From: an uncultured Acetatifactor sp.
Lineage (GTDB): Bacteria > Bacillota > Clostridia > Lachnospirales > Lachnospiraceae
Direction of reading: 5' to 3'
DNA: 64,000 nt
Assembly (NCBI GenBank): GCA_947629645.1
Contig: CANREV010000011.1
Coordinates: forward strand, 16,316 to 80,315
Shown here in pieces: positions 45,949 to 54,506 of the stretch. A program made the position numbers and the translations under genes. Under the pieces are notes generated by a model that was not told the DNA's origin, searched no databases, and worked only from the letters and a program-made list of their open reading frames with translations. Every line of letters begins with the position of its first letter. The first letter of the stretch is position 1.

Positions 45949-46313
45949 GTTCGGGTAACAGGACAGACCGTATAGCCAAGCTCATTTTTCACATAATCCA
46001 GAATAGCCTGCTCGGAAGCTTCCACCTCCGATACTGTCCCCAATATAATCAGGGAACCGCTGAACCTGTCCACAAAGCCCAGATCGATAGCCGCCGCTTT
46101 CATAGCCACATCCGCCATGATGATCGCCGTCTCCGCAGGGGAGACGGTCAGAATGCCGATAGCGGCTCTCGCGTAATCGATACCGGGATCCAGCCCCAGC
46201 TTTTCATAAAGGATGGGATCAGGACTTGCTATGATGTGCGCCAGCGTGATCTGTTTTCCGGGCACCAGCTCCTGTACGATCCTCTGTTTTTTCTTTTCGT
46301 CAAGCCAATCCAT
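45945..46313 (-). CDS. pduU: Permuted BMC shell protein (PduU/EutS-like)
   Basis: The 122-residue protein has the EutS/PduU signature RIVQELVPGKQITLAHIIASP, then AIGILTVSPAETAIIMADV and GFVDRFSGSLIILG. It is a circularly permuted BMC-H whose N-terminal strands form a small beta-barrel on the pore. ATG 46313 has GAGG at good spacing and gives the usual family length; an ATG at 46358 would overlap the activase gene. Confidence 0.93.
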   Translation of the reverse strand: MDWLDEKKKQRIVQELVPGKQITLAHIIASPDPILYEKLGLDPGIDYARAAIGILTVSPAETAIIMADVAMKAAAIDLGFVDRFSGSLIILGTVSEVEASEQAILDYVKNELGYTVCPVTRT

Positions 46314-46339
46314 AAGCACCTCATTTACCTGTCCGGCGT

Positions 46340-47131
46340 CTACCCGCCGATATGACATTTCAATTTGGAACTGGTCTCCACAACCTTTTTTAACATCTGC
46401 ATATGCTCCGGTTCCGGCGGCAGAAGATCCGACAGCTCGTATTTCCTGCCCAGGCCCTCATATTTATCCTGCCCCAGTCTGTGATAGGGAAGCAGATAAA
46501 TGTCCTGTACGCCGGGGAGCTTATCCGCAAAAACGGCAATATCCCGAATTTCCTCCGGGCTGTCGTTAAAAGTCGGGATCACCGGCACGCGGATACTCAG
46601 CCTTGTCTGACCGGACGATGCGATCTTTCGGGCGTTCTCCAGCATCAGTTCATTGCCTTTTCCCGTAAAAGCCTTATGCTTTGCACTGTTGATATGTTTG
46701 ATGTCCATCAGATAATGATCCAGATAGGGCAGGATCTGTTCGATGACCTCCCACCCGGCGCAGCCCATACTCTCCATTGCCGTACGGATCCCCATCCCTT
46801 TGGCCGCCCGCAGAAGATCCCTTGCAAACTCCGGCTGGCAGAGGCTCTCGCCGCCGGACAGGGTAAATCCCCCGTGGGAGCGGTTATAGTACGGTCTGTC
46901 CTTCTCCACAATCTCCATGACCTGCGCCACAGTGATATCCTGTCCCACCGTTTTCACCTTGCCGCCCACCGTCATCTGCTGGATACCGTACTCCTGCGAT
47001 TCGGGATTACAGCACCATTTGCACCGCAGTACACAGCCCTTCAAAAAACAGATGGTGCGGATGCCATCGCCATCATGGATAGAATATCTCTGGATATCAA
47101 AGATACGTCCTTTTGTCTGTAAATAATTCAT
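46340..47131 (-). CDS. Glycyl-radical enzyme activase (radical SAM)
   Basis: The 263-residue enzyme has the radical-SAM cluster motif C-x3-C-x2-C (CVLRCKWC), GGFTLSGGESLCQPEFARDLL and a C-terminal HRLGQDKYEGLG. It installs the glycyl radical on the adjacent dehydratase. The extra ferredoxin-like Cys clusters found in many dehydratase activases are absent after NPESQ, so this is a compact form. It follows the dehydratase gene by 27 bases. Confidence 0.95.
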   Translation of the reverse strand: MNYLQTKGRIFDIQRYSIHDGDGIRTICFLKGCVLRCKWCCNPESQEYGIQQMTVGGKVKTVGQDITVAQVMEIVEKDRPYYNRSHGGFTLSGGESLCQPEFARDLLRAAKGMGIRTAMESMGCAGWEVIEQILPYLDHYLMDIKHINSAKHKAFTGKGNELMLENARKIASSGQTRLSIRVPVIPTFNDSPEEIRDIAVFADKLPGVQDIYLLPYHRLGQDKYEGLGRKYELSDLLPPEPEHMQMLKKVVETSSKLKCHIGG

Positions 47132-47158
47132 AGCCGTTCCCCGCCTCGTCTGCGCCCG

Positions 47159-49684
47159 TTAAAATCCCTGCTCCGTTCGCCGGATGATATCGTCCTGCAA
47201 AGACTTGGACAGAGTGGTAAACAACGCGCTGTAACCCGCCACCCTGACTACCAGATGGGCATACTTCTCAGGATACTTCTGAGCGTCCAGAAGCGTCTCC
47301 CTGTCCACCACGTTAAACTGCATATGGCTCCCCTTCTGATCAAAATAAGAGCGGATCAGCGCCACGAAATTCTCCAGTCCTTTTTCACCGGAGAGCGCCG
47401 TAGGATGAAATTTCTGGTTAAACAGCGTACCGTTGGAGGCAATGCCATGATCCAGCTTGGACACGGAATTGGCCGCCGCGGTAGGCCCGTGCACATCCTT
47501 TCCCGCGGAGGGAGAAACCCCGTCCGCCACAGGGGTGTGGGCCAGCCTTCCATCGGGCGTAGCGCCGGTCTGGGCTCCCAGTGGCACATTGGCGGACACA
47601 GGATACAGACCCGCCTGGAACTGTCCCCCTCTGGGATTTTTGTAGTTCAGCAAAGGTCTGGTGTAAGTGTAAGCCACATCCCTGGCGAACAGATCCACCT
47701 CCTCGATATCGTTTCCAAATTTAGGAACTTCGTCAATCATAGCGCGAAGATCTTCGTAACGCTTCTTTTCCTCGGGAGAAATCTCCGTATTCATGACGGC
47801 GGAGATCATTGACGCGATCTGGCTCTCATCCACGCTTAACCCCTGGGAAGCCATCTCCTTTACAATCTGCGTGACAATCTCCGCGGCCGATGTCTCGTCA
47901 AAACCTTGTCCGTAATTCATGGCCAGAGCACGCTTATACTCCGCCATCGTCACCTTCTTTTCGTCATACACCAGCTTCTTGATCGCATAGAGGGAATCCG
48001 CCATGTTGGCAATGCCAAAGCCCTGGGGGCCGGTAAAGTTATACACGGCTCCGCCCTCCTGAACCGTCTTTCCTCTCTTGATGCAGTCGTCCACCATACA
48101 GGACAGAAAAGGCAGAGGGCAGCGTGTCGCATGGGCTGTGTCAATAGCGTTATCCGCGTTGACCAGAAGAGAAAGATTATAATTCATCTGCTTTTTATAA
48201 GCATCATAAAATTCTTCAAAGGTGGTCATATCCTCCACCCTGCCGGTCTCAATGCTGATCTTCTCCCCTTTGTCATAGCCGTTGGAAAATACCAGCTCCA
48301 GAGGACGGCACATATTATAGAACGCCGCGTCATGCCATCCCTCGGTCTTGCCCGCTTTCTGAGGTTCCACGCAGCCGATGATATTGTACTCTCTGGCGTC
48401 TTCTATCGTAAGGCCGCGGCTCAGCAGGGAAGGAATGATGACTTCGTCATTGTAGTATGCGGGAAGCCCGATCCCTGTCCTTGTCAGATCTGCGGCTTTG
48501 AGCATCAACACATGGGGCGTCTTGTTCCACACCCTGATCGACAGGGAAGGCTGGGGCAGGAAGACATGCTTTGACGCCGTAATACACATGAAAGAAAGAT
48601 CGTTGGTCACATCGTTGCCGTCCTTGTCCTGACCGCCTACGATCAGGTTCTGGAACAGACTGTAGCCCGCAAAACCTTCCGCGCTTGCGGCATCACGGCA
48701 TTTATTCAGGTCGTTGAGCTTGACCCAGACGCAGTCCAAAAGTTCCTGCGCAAACTCCCTGGTCAGCTTTCCACCGTCCAGATCTTTTTTATAATAAGGA
48801 TACATATACTGGTCAAATCGTCCGGGAGAAATGGAATGACCGCTGGACTCGATCTGAAGCAGCTGCTGCACAAACCAGAAACTCTGACACGCCTCATAAA
48901 AGCTTGTCGCTCCTTTCGCAGGCACCCTGCGGCAGTTGGAAGCGATCTGTAAAAGTTCCCGCTTTCTCGCCGGATCGGCGCAGGACGATGCCTCGCTCTC
49001 AGCAAGCTTTGCGTAGCGCTCCGCATAGCGGATCACCGCCCTGCAGCTGATCAGCACCGCCTTTAAAAACTGACTTTTCGTACAAAAATCCTGATCTCCA
49101 ACGTTACACTTTGCCAGTTCGTCCTCCACCTGCGCAATAATACCCTCATATCCGATGGCAAGCACTTTATCATACTGAACGGTAACATGTCCCACACCGT
49201 TATAAAAATAATTGCCCGGGGTAAAAATATTGTGCTCGATGGCTTTTTTTGTCTCCTCCGTCATCAGGGAAGTGGCCAGCTCGCTGGTGGTCTTGCCTTC
49301 CCAGTAAGCGTCAGCCTCCAAAAGCTCTTTCTTTGTCTTGTCCGATATGTAAAAAGGATCCGCCGTCCGGGTCGCCACCGTCTCAAATTCCGACTCCAGC
49401 CATTTGTAGGAAAATTCAGGATAAGTCTGGCACCCTCTGGGCGCAATGGTCGTACTGCCCACGATCAGCTCATTCTCCCTGATGATAATGGGAATATTAT
49501 CCAGGATATGCTCAAACGCTTTTGCGCGGCGCATCACAATAGGCAGCGCCTCCGTCTCCTTGTAAGATTCTGTGATCAATTTTGCCCTGGCAGACTCGAT
49601 CTCCGGCATTTTCGCATACAGATGCGCGACCAGCTTGGGGATTCTGTCCGTTTTAGGGATCTCAGACGTATAATACTTCTCCAT
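47159..49684 (-). CDS. B12-independent 1,2-propanediol dehydratase (glycyl-radical)
   Basis: The 841-residue enzyme dehydrates propanediol to propionaldehyde. It has the thiyl Cys and general-base Glu in NIIGCVEPQKAG and the radical Gly817 in VVRVAGYSALFTTL. The microcompartment setting with aldolase, PduP and PduL supports propanediol rather than glycerol or choline. It starts at ATG 49684 with AAGGAG upstream and has no evident N-terminal targeting extension. It is the first gene of the operon. Confidence 0.94.
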   Translation of the reverse strand: MEKYYTSEIPKTDRIPKLVAHLYAKMPEIESARAKLITESYKETEALPIVMRRAKAFEHILDNIPIIIRENELIVGSTTIAPRGCQTYPEFSYKWLESEFETVATRTADPFYISDKTKKELLEADAYWEGKTTSELATSLMTEETKKAIEHNIFTPGNYFYNGVGHVTVQYDKVLAIGYEGIIAQVEDELAKCNVGDQDFCTKSQFLKAVLISCRAVIRYAERYAKLAESEASSCADPARKRELLQIASNCRRVPAKGATSFYEACQSFWFVQQLLQIESSGHSISPGRFDQYMYPYYKKDLDGGKLTREFAQELLDCVWVKLNDLNKCRDAASAEGFAGYSLFQNLIVGGQDKDGNDVTNDLSFMCITASKHVFLPQPSLSIRVWNKTPHVLMLKAADLTRTGIGLPAYYNDEVIIPSLLSRGLTIEDAREYNIIGCVEPQKAGKTEGWHDAAFYNMCRPLELVFSNGYDKGEKISIETGRVEDMTTFEEFYDAYKKQMNYNLSLLVNADNAIDTAHATRCPLPFLSCMVDDCIKRGKTVQEGGAVYNFTGPQGFGIANMADSLYAIKKLVYDEKKVTMAEYKRALAMNYGQGFDETSAAEIVTQIVKEMASQGLSVDESQIASMISAVMNTEISPEEKKRYEDLRAMIDEVPKFGNDIEEVDLFARDVAYTYTRPLLNYKNPRGGQFQAGLYPVSANVPLGAQTGATPDGRLAHTPVADGVSPSAGKDVHGPTAAANSVSKLDHGIASNGTLFNQKFHPTALSGEKGLENFVALIRSYFDQKGSHMQFNVVDRETLLDAQKYPEKYAHLVVRVAGYSALFTTLSKSLQDDIIRRTEQGF

Positions 49685-49768
49685 AACGGCTCCTTTCATT
49701 TCTCATCAGACCGCTGTCTGCGGCGGTTTTCATATCGCCGATCCGGACATTGCGCGGCTCATAATTTC

Positions 49769-49797
49769 AGTATATTCTTCTATCCCCCGCATGTCAA
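49769..49797 (-). promoter_or_regulatory. Main promoter of the microcompartment operon
   Basis: TTGACA (49792-49797) and TATACT (49769-49774) are exactly 17 bases apart, 85 bases before the dehydratase ATG. The leader includes a hairpin of the AACCGCCGC/GCGGT type near 49705-49727. Confidence 0.85.
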
Positions 49798-49850
49798 CAA
49801 AACCACTAGTTATTTTATACCTTTTTGTGGAATTGGTTTGGTTTTTGTTG
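49795..49850. promoter_or_regulatory. Inverted CAACAAAACC boxes, candidate DeoR operator
   Basis: CAACAAAACC (49795-49804) and its inverted partner GGTTTTTGTTG (49840-49850) flank a CTTTTTGTGG half-site (49821-49830). One arm overlaps the -35 box, as expected for repressor control. The box also occurs at the fucA promoter. Confidence 0.6.
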
Positions 49851-49977
49851 CATTGGGCTTTGGGAAAATGTTGTTTCTGTTTCTTTCTATAGTCATATAC
49901 GGCTTTGTCATAACGATCCTGCTTCCAGCTTCACAGGTATAGTCTGGGTCGGACAGGCGCGGTTTTGCGCGGTAAAA

Positions 49978-50229
49978 CCGCGCAGGCAAGGATTGTGTCC
50001 GAGCAGGGACAGATTTTCGCTGGGCAGGCAAGGTTTGCGTCTTGGCTGGGGCGGATTTTCGCTGAGCAGACAAGGAATTTTGCCGCGCAGACAAGGTTTG
50101 TATCCGAGCAGGGACGGATTTTCGCCGAACAGACAAGGAGTTTTGCCGCGCAGGCAAGGATTGCGTCCGAGCAGGGACGGATTTTCGCTGGACAGACCAA
50201 GATTTTTGCCGCGCAGGCAAGGTTTTGTC
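49978..50229. repeat. 21-bp repeat array with 63-bp higher-order period
   Basis: Units of 21 bp alternate in three types: GCAGACAAGGAATTTTGCC(GC)-type, one ending in GTCCGA, and GCAGGGACGGATTTTCGCTG. Three types make a 63-bp period (for example 50083, 50146, 50209). All reading frames stay open for long runs because 21 is a multiple of three. With the flanks it fills most of the 800-base gap 49685-50498; the rest, 50230-50498, has no recognisable gene. Confidence 0.92.
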
Positions 50230-50498
50230 CTTGTCGGAAAGGGCAGTCCGGAGTATAATGAAATAGCAGGCTGCCACGGCGCCGGATCTGCAGCCTGCGG
50301 TTAAAAATATGCTCGGATCATTTTCCTTAGAACAACCTGTGCGCCATTTTTTAGTCAGATACACTTTTTCAAAATCCGTAACCGGACCAAGACGCGATCT
50401 TACCTTGCTTTGCCATGTGGCTGAACTGTTACGATTTCACCTTATGAACTGACAGGATCGCGGAATCAGGCACGGAATAAACCCCTGAAAGGCAGAAT

Positions 50499-51215
50499 AT
50501 GAGCGCTTCACAAATCATACAAAATACCGCATACGCAAAAATCGACCTGCACACCCATTCCTGCGCCAGCGGCCACGGCACAACAGACAGAATTACAGAT
50601 CTGGCCCGAGAAGCCGCGAAACGTCATATGGAAGTTCTGGGCGTCAGCGACCACGGCCCCGCCACCCTGGGAAGCGCCGGCCTTTCTTATTTCCGCAGCC
50701 TGTTTTTGTGCGAACGGAACCGTTTCGGGATCAAACTGCTCTATGGCGCTGAGGCCAATATTCTGGACACGGACGGCAGACTGGATATCCCAGATGATAT
50801 TCTGCGCCGTCTGGACTTCTGCATCGTCAGCATGCACCGCCCTGTTTATACAGCCGGTTCAGCAACGGAAAATACCAAGGCGTATATCCGCGCCATGCGC
50901 CATCCTAATGTCAGGATCCTCGGGCACTGTGATGACTCCCGTTTCCCCGTAGATTACAGGAAGCTTCTTCAGGCCGCCCAGACCTTCAGGGTAACTCCCG
51001 AACTGAACAACGTATCTTTACTGCCGGACAGCTACCGCAGGGATTGTCGCGCCAACGCTATCTCCATGCTGAAAGTCTGCGAGACGCTCTCCTGCCCCGT
51101 ACTCTTATCCAGCGACAGCCACGGAAGAGAACATATCGGCGATGTGGCGGAATGTGTGAAATTGATTCAGGAAGTGGGGTTTCCCGATGAACTGATTGCA
51201 AAATCGCTGTGGTAA
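50499..51215 (+). CDS. PHP-domain phosphoesterase (YcdX-like)
   Basis: The 238-residue protein has the PHP metal motifs KIDLHTHSCASGHGT, VSDHGP, GAEANIL, SMHRPVY, LGHCDDSRFPVDY and SSDSHGR. This set matches the YcdX/PF02811 phosphatase group, probably trinuclear zinc. Substrate is unknown. It stands alone on the plus strand between the repeat array and the defence pair. Confidence 0.92.
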   Translation: MSASQIIQNTAYAKIDLHTHSCASGHGTTDRITDLAREAAKRHMEVLGVSDHGPATLGSAGLSYFRSLFLCERNRFGIKLLYGAEANILDTDGRLDIPDDILRRLDFCIVSMHRPVYTAGSATENTKAYIRAMRHPNVRILGHCDDSRFPVDYRKLLQAAQTFRVTPELNNVSLLPDSYRRDCRANAISMLKVCETLSCPVLLSSDSHGREHIGDVAECVKLIQEVGFPDELIAKSLW

Positions 51216-51381
51216 ATATTAAAGATAGTGTCTCCTGCATCCGGTTCGCGATATGTTTTTTGATCTGAATAGACGCAATTCCATAAAAACACGTTTGCAA
51301 CGATTAATATAAACCGCATAACAATATTTGCATTCCGCGTTTATCAACCGTTGTCACTGTTAATCGCCGCAATACATCAAG

Positions 51382-52038
51382 TTATGTATTAAAAAAACTT
51401 ATCACCTCAAAAAATTCATTTATGTTTGAACCTTTTCTTCCTAATTTCTCCCAGTCATATTGAGTGGAAGTTTGGATTTCATATTGTTTTTTACTAATTG
51501 AATAGTTATTAATAATGAAACAATTTTCCTTCTTCAGCAAGGATAGCATTATAGCATAAGACGACCCGTTTGAATTAAGCACATTATAAATTTTCTCGTC
51601 AGCTTTAAATTCATCAATATTTTTATACCCCATCTCTTTCATAATATATCGTGCCGTATTGTTCCCCTTATATTTGGGCACATGCAAACATGCAATATAT
51701 TCAAAATCAGGAGAATCAACAATAAGGAAATGCGGGATTCTGCCGCTTCGATTTTGGAGTATACAATATTCTAAAAGTTGCCGCAGACTTTCTCTTTCAC
51801 CCTCTTCCTCTATGGCCCGGTCGCCATCAACAATGATAAATTTAGCCAAACAATTTGCAGTTCCATCCGTTTTAATCTGTTCCAGGAAATTACTATAGCC
51901 GCCGCCTTTCATATTTACTGGTTTGAGAACAATAGAAAGTCTTTTTTGTCGGCGCATTTCGTTTATATAATTATATTCCGTATCCCCTTCACAAAAAACT
52001 TTGAAATTCTTTTTTGTATCACGTATTTTCCTACTCAA
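51382..52038 (-). CDS. RloB-family TOPRIM-like protein (AbiLii-like)
   Basis: The 218-residue protein has the RloB domain: CEGDTEYNYINEM (catalytic Glu) and FIIVDGDRAIEEE (DxD), the TOPRIM pattern of a probable nuclease. It is coupled to the preceding ATPase gene by an 8-base overlap. RloA/RloB pairs equal the AbiL abortive-infection system. Base composition is AT-rich compared with flanking genes, suggesting transfer. It was probably gained as one unit with the ATPase. Confidence 0.88.
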   Translation of the reverse strand: MSRKIRDTKKNFKVFCEGDTEYNYINEMRRQKRLSIVLKPVNMKGGGYSNFLEQIKTDGTANCLAKFIIVDGDRAIEEEGERESLRQLLEYCILQNRSGRIPHFLIVDSPDFEYIACLHVPKYKGNNTARYIMKEMGYKNIDEFKADEKIYNVLNSNGSSYAIMLSLLKKENCFIINNYSISKKQYEIQTSTQYDWEKLGRKGSNINEFFEVISFFNT

Positions 52039-53299
52039 TAGCAGTTCCTCCCAAAATACCTTTCATATAAAACTCATATATTTTTGTTGTTTCATATCGT
52101 ATTTCCGGAAAATCTGCCAGAGAATATAACTCTGATTCCAAAGTTTCAATATCCTTTGTAATAAAATAAATTTGTTCTTTCATATAATTTTTTAAATCAA
52201 GGTGCAAAACATTATGTGTAGTAAAAATAAATTGTCCAAAATGCTTTTTCCCACATATAAAGGAAATTACTCTGTCAGATAATACCGGATTTAATACCCT
52301 GTCCATTTCATCCGCAAAGACAATTTTATTTTCATAAACTACTTTAAAAATCTGAACAGCCCATGCAAAAAATTCGCGGACACCACTTGAATCACGAGCA
52401 AGTTCTCTTGAAAAGGTACCGCCATCTTTTTTTTCCCTGACTATAATTGTTTTTGAAAACGGCTTTTCTTCATCCAATTTGAAATCTATAATGCTATAAT
52501 CAATCATTCTGAAAATATCCAGATACCTTGAATCGTGTAATATTCTCAAATCATCGTTTTCATTTTTCATAGATTTATAAATATCATAATTTATAATATT
52601 TGTCTCTGGGCACAAATCATTTTTTACCCAATCAGTAAATATAATGGCATGTTCGTTACCTAATATTGCAAGCCTGATTACAGTTAAGCCGATTGCATTT
52701 TCTTTATTGGTAACTTTTTCCAGAGATTTTTCTATTGCATTTTCCGATTCCGGTAAATCTAAAAAATAAGTGGCATCAACTTGGAAATGACATTTATGGT
52801 TGTTTGCACATTCATTTTCATTTTCACACTTTATTGTAGCTTCATCTCTTTCCATAGAAAATATTTTTTTGTATTTTTCTTTTATCTGATTTTTAAAATA
52901 AAAGGCCTCTTTCACAATCCCCTCAAAATCAACTTCCAAATGATAAAGATACAAGTTTTTTTCATTTAATAACACTTCAACGTCAAAAGATTGTAATGTC
53001 TTATCTTTTTGAGGGCAAAAATCCAGATTATTATTAGTATTTATCGCATTTTTATATGCTTTTGGTTTTTCGGTTTCCATAAAAAAAGATTGAAAGTAGG
53101 ATAAACTTCTGACAAAATTTGATTTTCCGCCAGCATTTTCTCCCACTATTACAGCAGTTTTTAATACATCCGTTCCCGTCTCTGATGTGATATAATTATC
53201 GGGAAATCTTTTTTTTACTTTTGTTTTTGGCGCTATCATTGAAAATTCTACATTATCTCTAAAAGACATAAAATTTGTAAACTTATAATTAAGTATCAT
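52031..53299 (-). CDS. AAA-family ATPase RloA-like (AbiLi-like)
   Basis: The 422-residue ATPase has an ABC/OLD-like fold with Walker A VGENAGGKSNFVRSL near residue 53, a signature-like LARDSSGVREF region, Walker B VFADEMDRVLNP and the H-loop TTHNVLHLDL. With RloB it forms an AbiL-type phage-defence pair. It has its own promoter and GGAGG site. No reverse transcriptase or other partner is adjacent. Confidence 0.9.
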   Translation of the reverse strand: MILNYKFTNFMSFRDNVEFSMIAPKTKVKKRFPDNYITSETGTDVLKTAVIVGENAGGKSNFVRSLSYFQSFFMETEKPKAYKNAINTNNNLDFCPQKDKTLQSFDVEVLLNEKNLYLYHLEVDFEGIVKEAFYFKNQIKEKYKKIFSMERDEATIKCENENECANNHKCHFQVDATYFLDLPESENAIEKSLEKVTNKENAIGLTVIRLAILGNEHAIIFTDWVKNDLCPETNIINYDIYKSMKNENDDLRILHDSRYLDIFRMIDYSIIDFKLDEEKPFSKTIIVREKKDGGTFSRELARDSSGVREFFAWAVQIFKVVYENKIVFADEMDRVLNPVLSDRVISFICGKKHFGQFIFTTHNVLHLDLKNYMKEQIYFITKDIETLESELYSLADFPEIRYETTKIYEFYMKGILGGTAIE

Positions 53300-53346
53300 A
53301 TCAGTCCTCCAAAAACATTTTTTTGTTATATACTTGTATTTTTATT

Positions 53347-53375
53347 ATTATAATCTATGTAAAAATAAATATCAA
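53347..53375 (-). promoter_or_regulatory. Promoter of the RloA/RloB pair
   Basis: TTGATA (53370-53375) and TATAAT (53347-53352) are 17 bases apart on the minus strand, about 48 bases before the ATPase ATG. Confidence 0.75.
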
Positions 53376-53500
53376 ATCGTTTTTTAGCTTTGATAAGCAT
53401 AACCTGATTTTTATAATATTATAACAACCTTTTCTTTTAATCTATGCCATTTAAAGGTCACAGACTTTAATCCGCACCTCCTCAAAAACTGAATCGGCCA

Positions 53501-53538
53501 ATAAACGGCGATCCCTCCGATCAGGAACCGCCGTTTAC
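53501..53538 (-). terminator. Hairpin after rhaD
   Basis: AAACGGCG/CGCCGTTT arms (53503-53510 and 53529-53536) form a stem just past the rhaD stop, with a weak T-rich end (TTTATT). Probably the end of the rha operon. Confidence 0.5.
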
Positions 53539-53574
53539 TTTGTCATCCAGGATATTTTATTTACCTTACTTTTT

Positions 53575-54435
53575 TTAGAAGAATTCGCCCGATTCAGGCT
53601 TATAATTCAGGATCTCTTCATTCAGCTCCACGCCAAAGTCTCTGCCGATATCGCGGATATTGTCATCCGTTATCATCTGACGGGGCGCCTTGCCTCCGTT
53701 CGCGGCCAGAGCGATGGAAGCGATCTGAGCAGCCTTCTCAATGGTGTGCATCAGGCCGAAAGCCGTATCAAAGTCAGGACCCGACACAAACAGTCCGTGG
53801 AAAGACCAGATAGCCGCGTCATATTTCTCCATCAATACGCAGGTAGCCTTTGCGATCTCAGGGCCGCCGGGAACCATCCAGGGCACAACGCCAACGCCTC
53901 CCGGGAATACCACGCAGCACTCGGTAGCGCTCTTCCAGAGCATTCTGGTAAATACCTCGGCCTTTAAGGGCAGAACATAAGTCAGCGCGATCACATAAGG
54001 AGTATGGGCGTGATAGATCACGCGGTTTGCGCCGTTCGTCACTCTCTTTCTCACAGAATGGTTCATAAAGTGGGTAGGGAACTCACTGGTAGGTCTGCCG
54101 CCGTTCTCAAGGCCCCAGACAATGCGATAAGAATCGCCCGCGTCATTGATCTCCACGATACAGATGCTGTTCTGGGGTTCCAAGCCTACATTCTGTAAAA
54201 ATTTGCCGCTTCCGGTTGAAATAAAATATTCGCCTTTCAGATTATCCGCCTGCACGCCGAGAGTCACCCAGGGACTGGGCTCGCTCTTAAAATAAGGGCG
54301 GCATTCCTCCACTTCCTCTTCCTTCATGCGGTAGGTCAGGTTTCCTCCGTTTCTCTCATGCCAGCCCTGTCTTACGCCGTCATGACACATACGGATGTAA
54401 TCCTCCATCACTTTCACACCAAAAATATTATTCAT
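53575..54435 (-). CDS. rhaD: L-rhamnulose-1-phosphate aldolase
   Basis: The 286-residue class II aldolase has RQGWHERNGGNLTYRM, the zinc motif VIYHAHTPYVIALTY and SFHGLFVSGPDFDTAFGLMHTIEKAA. It yields lactaldehyde and DHAP. Unlike the microcompartment aldolase it has no targeting tail, so it acts in the cytosol. ATG 54435 has GAGGG six bases upstream; the ATG at 54447 is too close to its site. It is the third gene of rhaB-rhaA-rhaD. Confidence 0.94.
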   Translation of the reverse strand: MNNIFGVKVMEDYIRMCHDGVRQGWHERNGGNLTYRMKEEEVEECRPYFKSEPSPWVTLGVQADNLKGEYFISTGSGKFLQNVGLEPQNSICIVEINDAGDSYRIVWGLENGGRPTSEFPTHFMNHSVRKRVTNGANRVIYHAHTPYVIALTYVLPLKAEVFTRMLWKSATECCVVFPGGVGVVPWMVPGGPEIAKATCVLMEKYDAAIWSFHGLFVSGPDFDTAFGLMHTIEKAAQIASIALAANGGKAPRQMITDDNIRDIGRDFGVELNEEILNYKPESGEFF

Positions 54436-54506
54436 GGTTTCCCTCATTCCTGCGCCGTTTTTTATACTTTATCATCCGGTTGCGGCGCGGCCGGACATCT
54501 CATTGC

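Noticed and set aside
49810..50364. Long open frames on both strands (up to 184 residues) across the 49.9-50.2 kb array
   Set aside because: They arise because 21-bp units contain no stops in several frames. No ribosome binding sites or known domains.
51382..53299. Retron or Gabija-type system
   Set aside because: No reverse transcriptase, UvrD-like helicase or OLD nuclease fusion; the two genes fit RloA/RloB (AbiL) instead.
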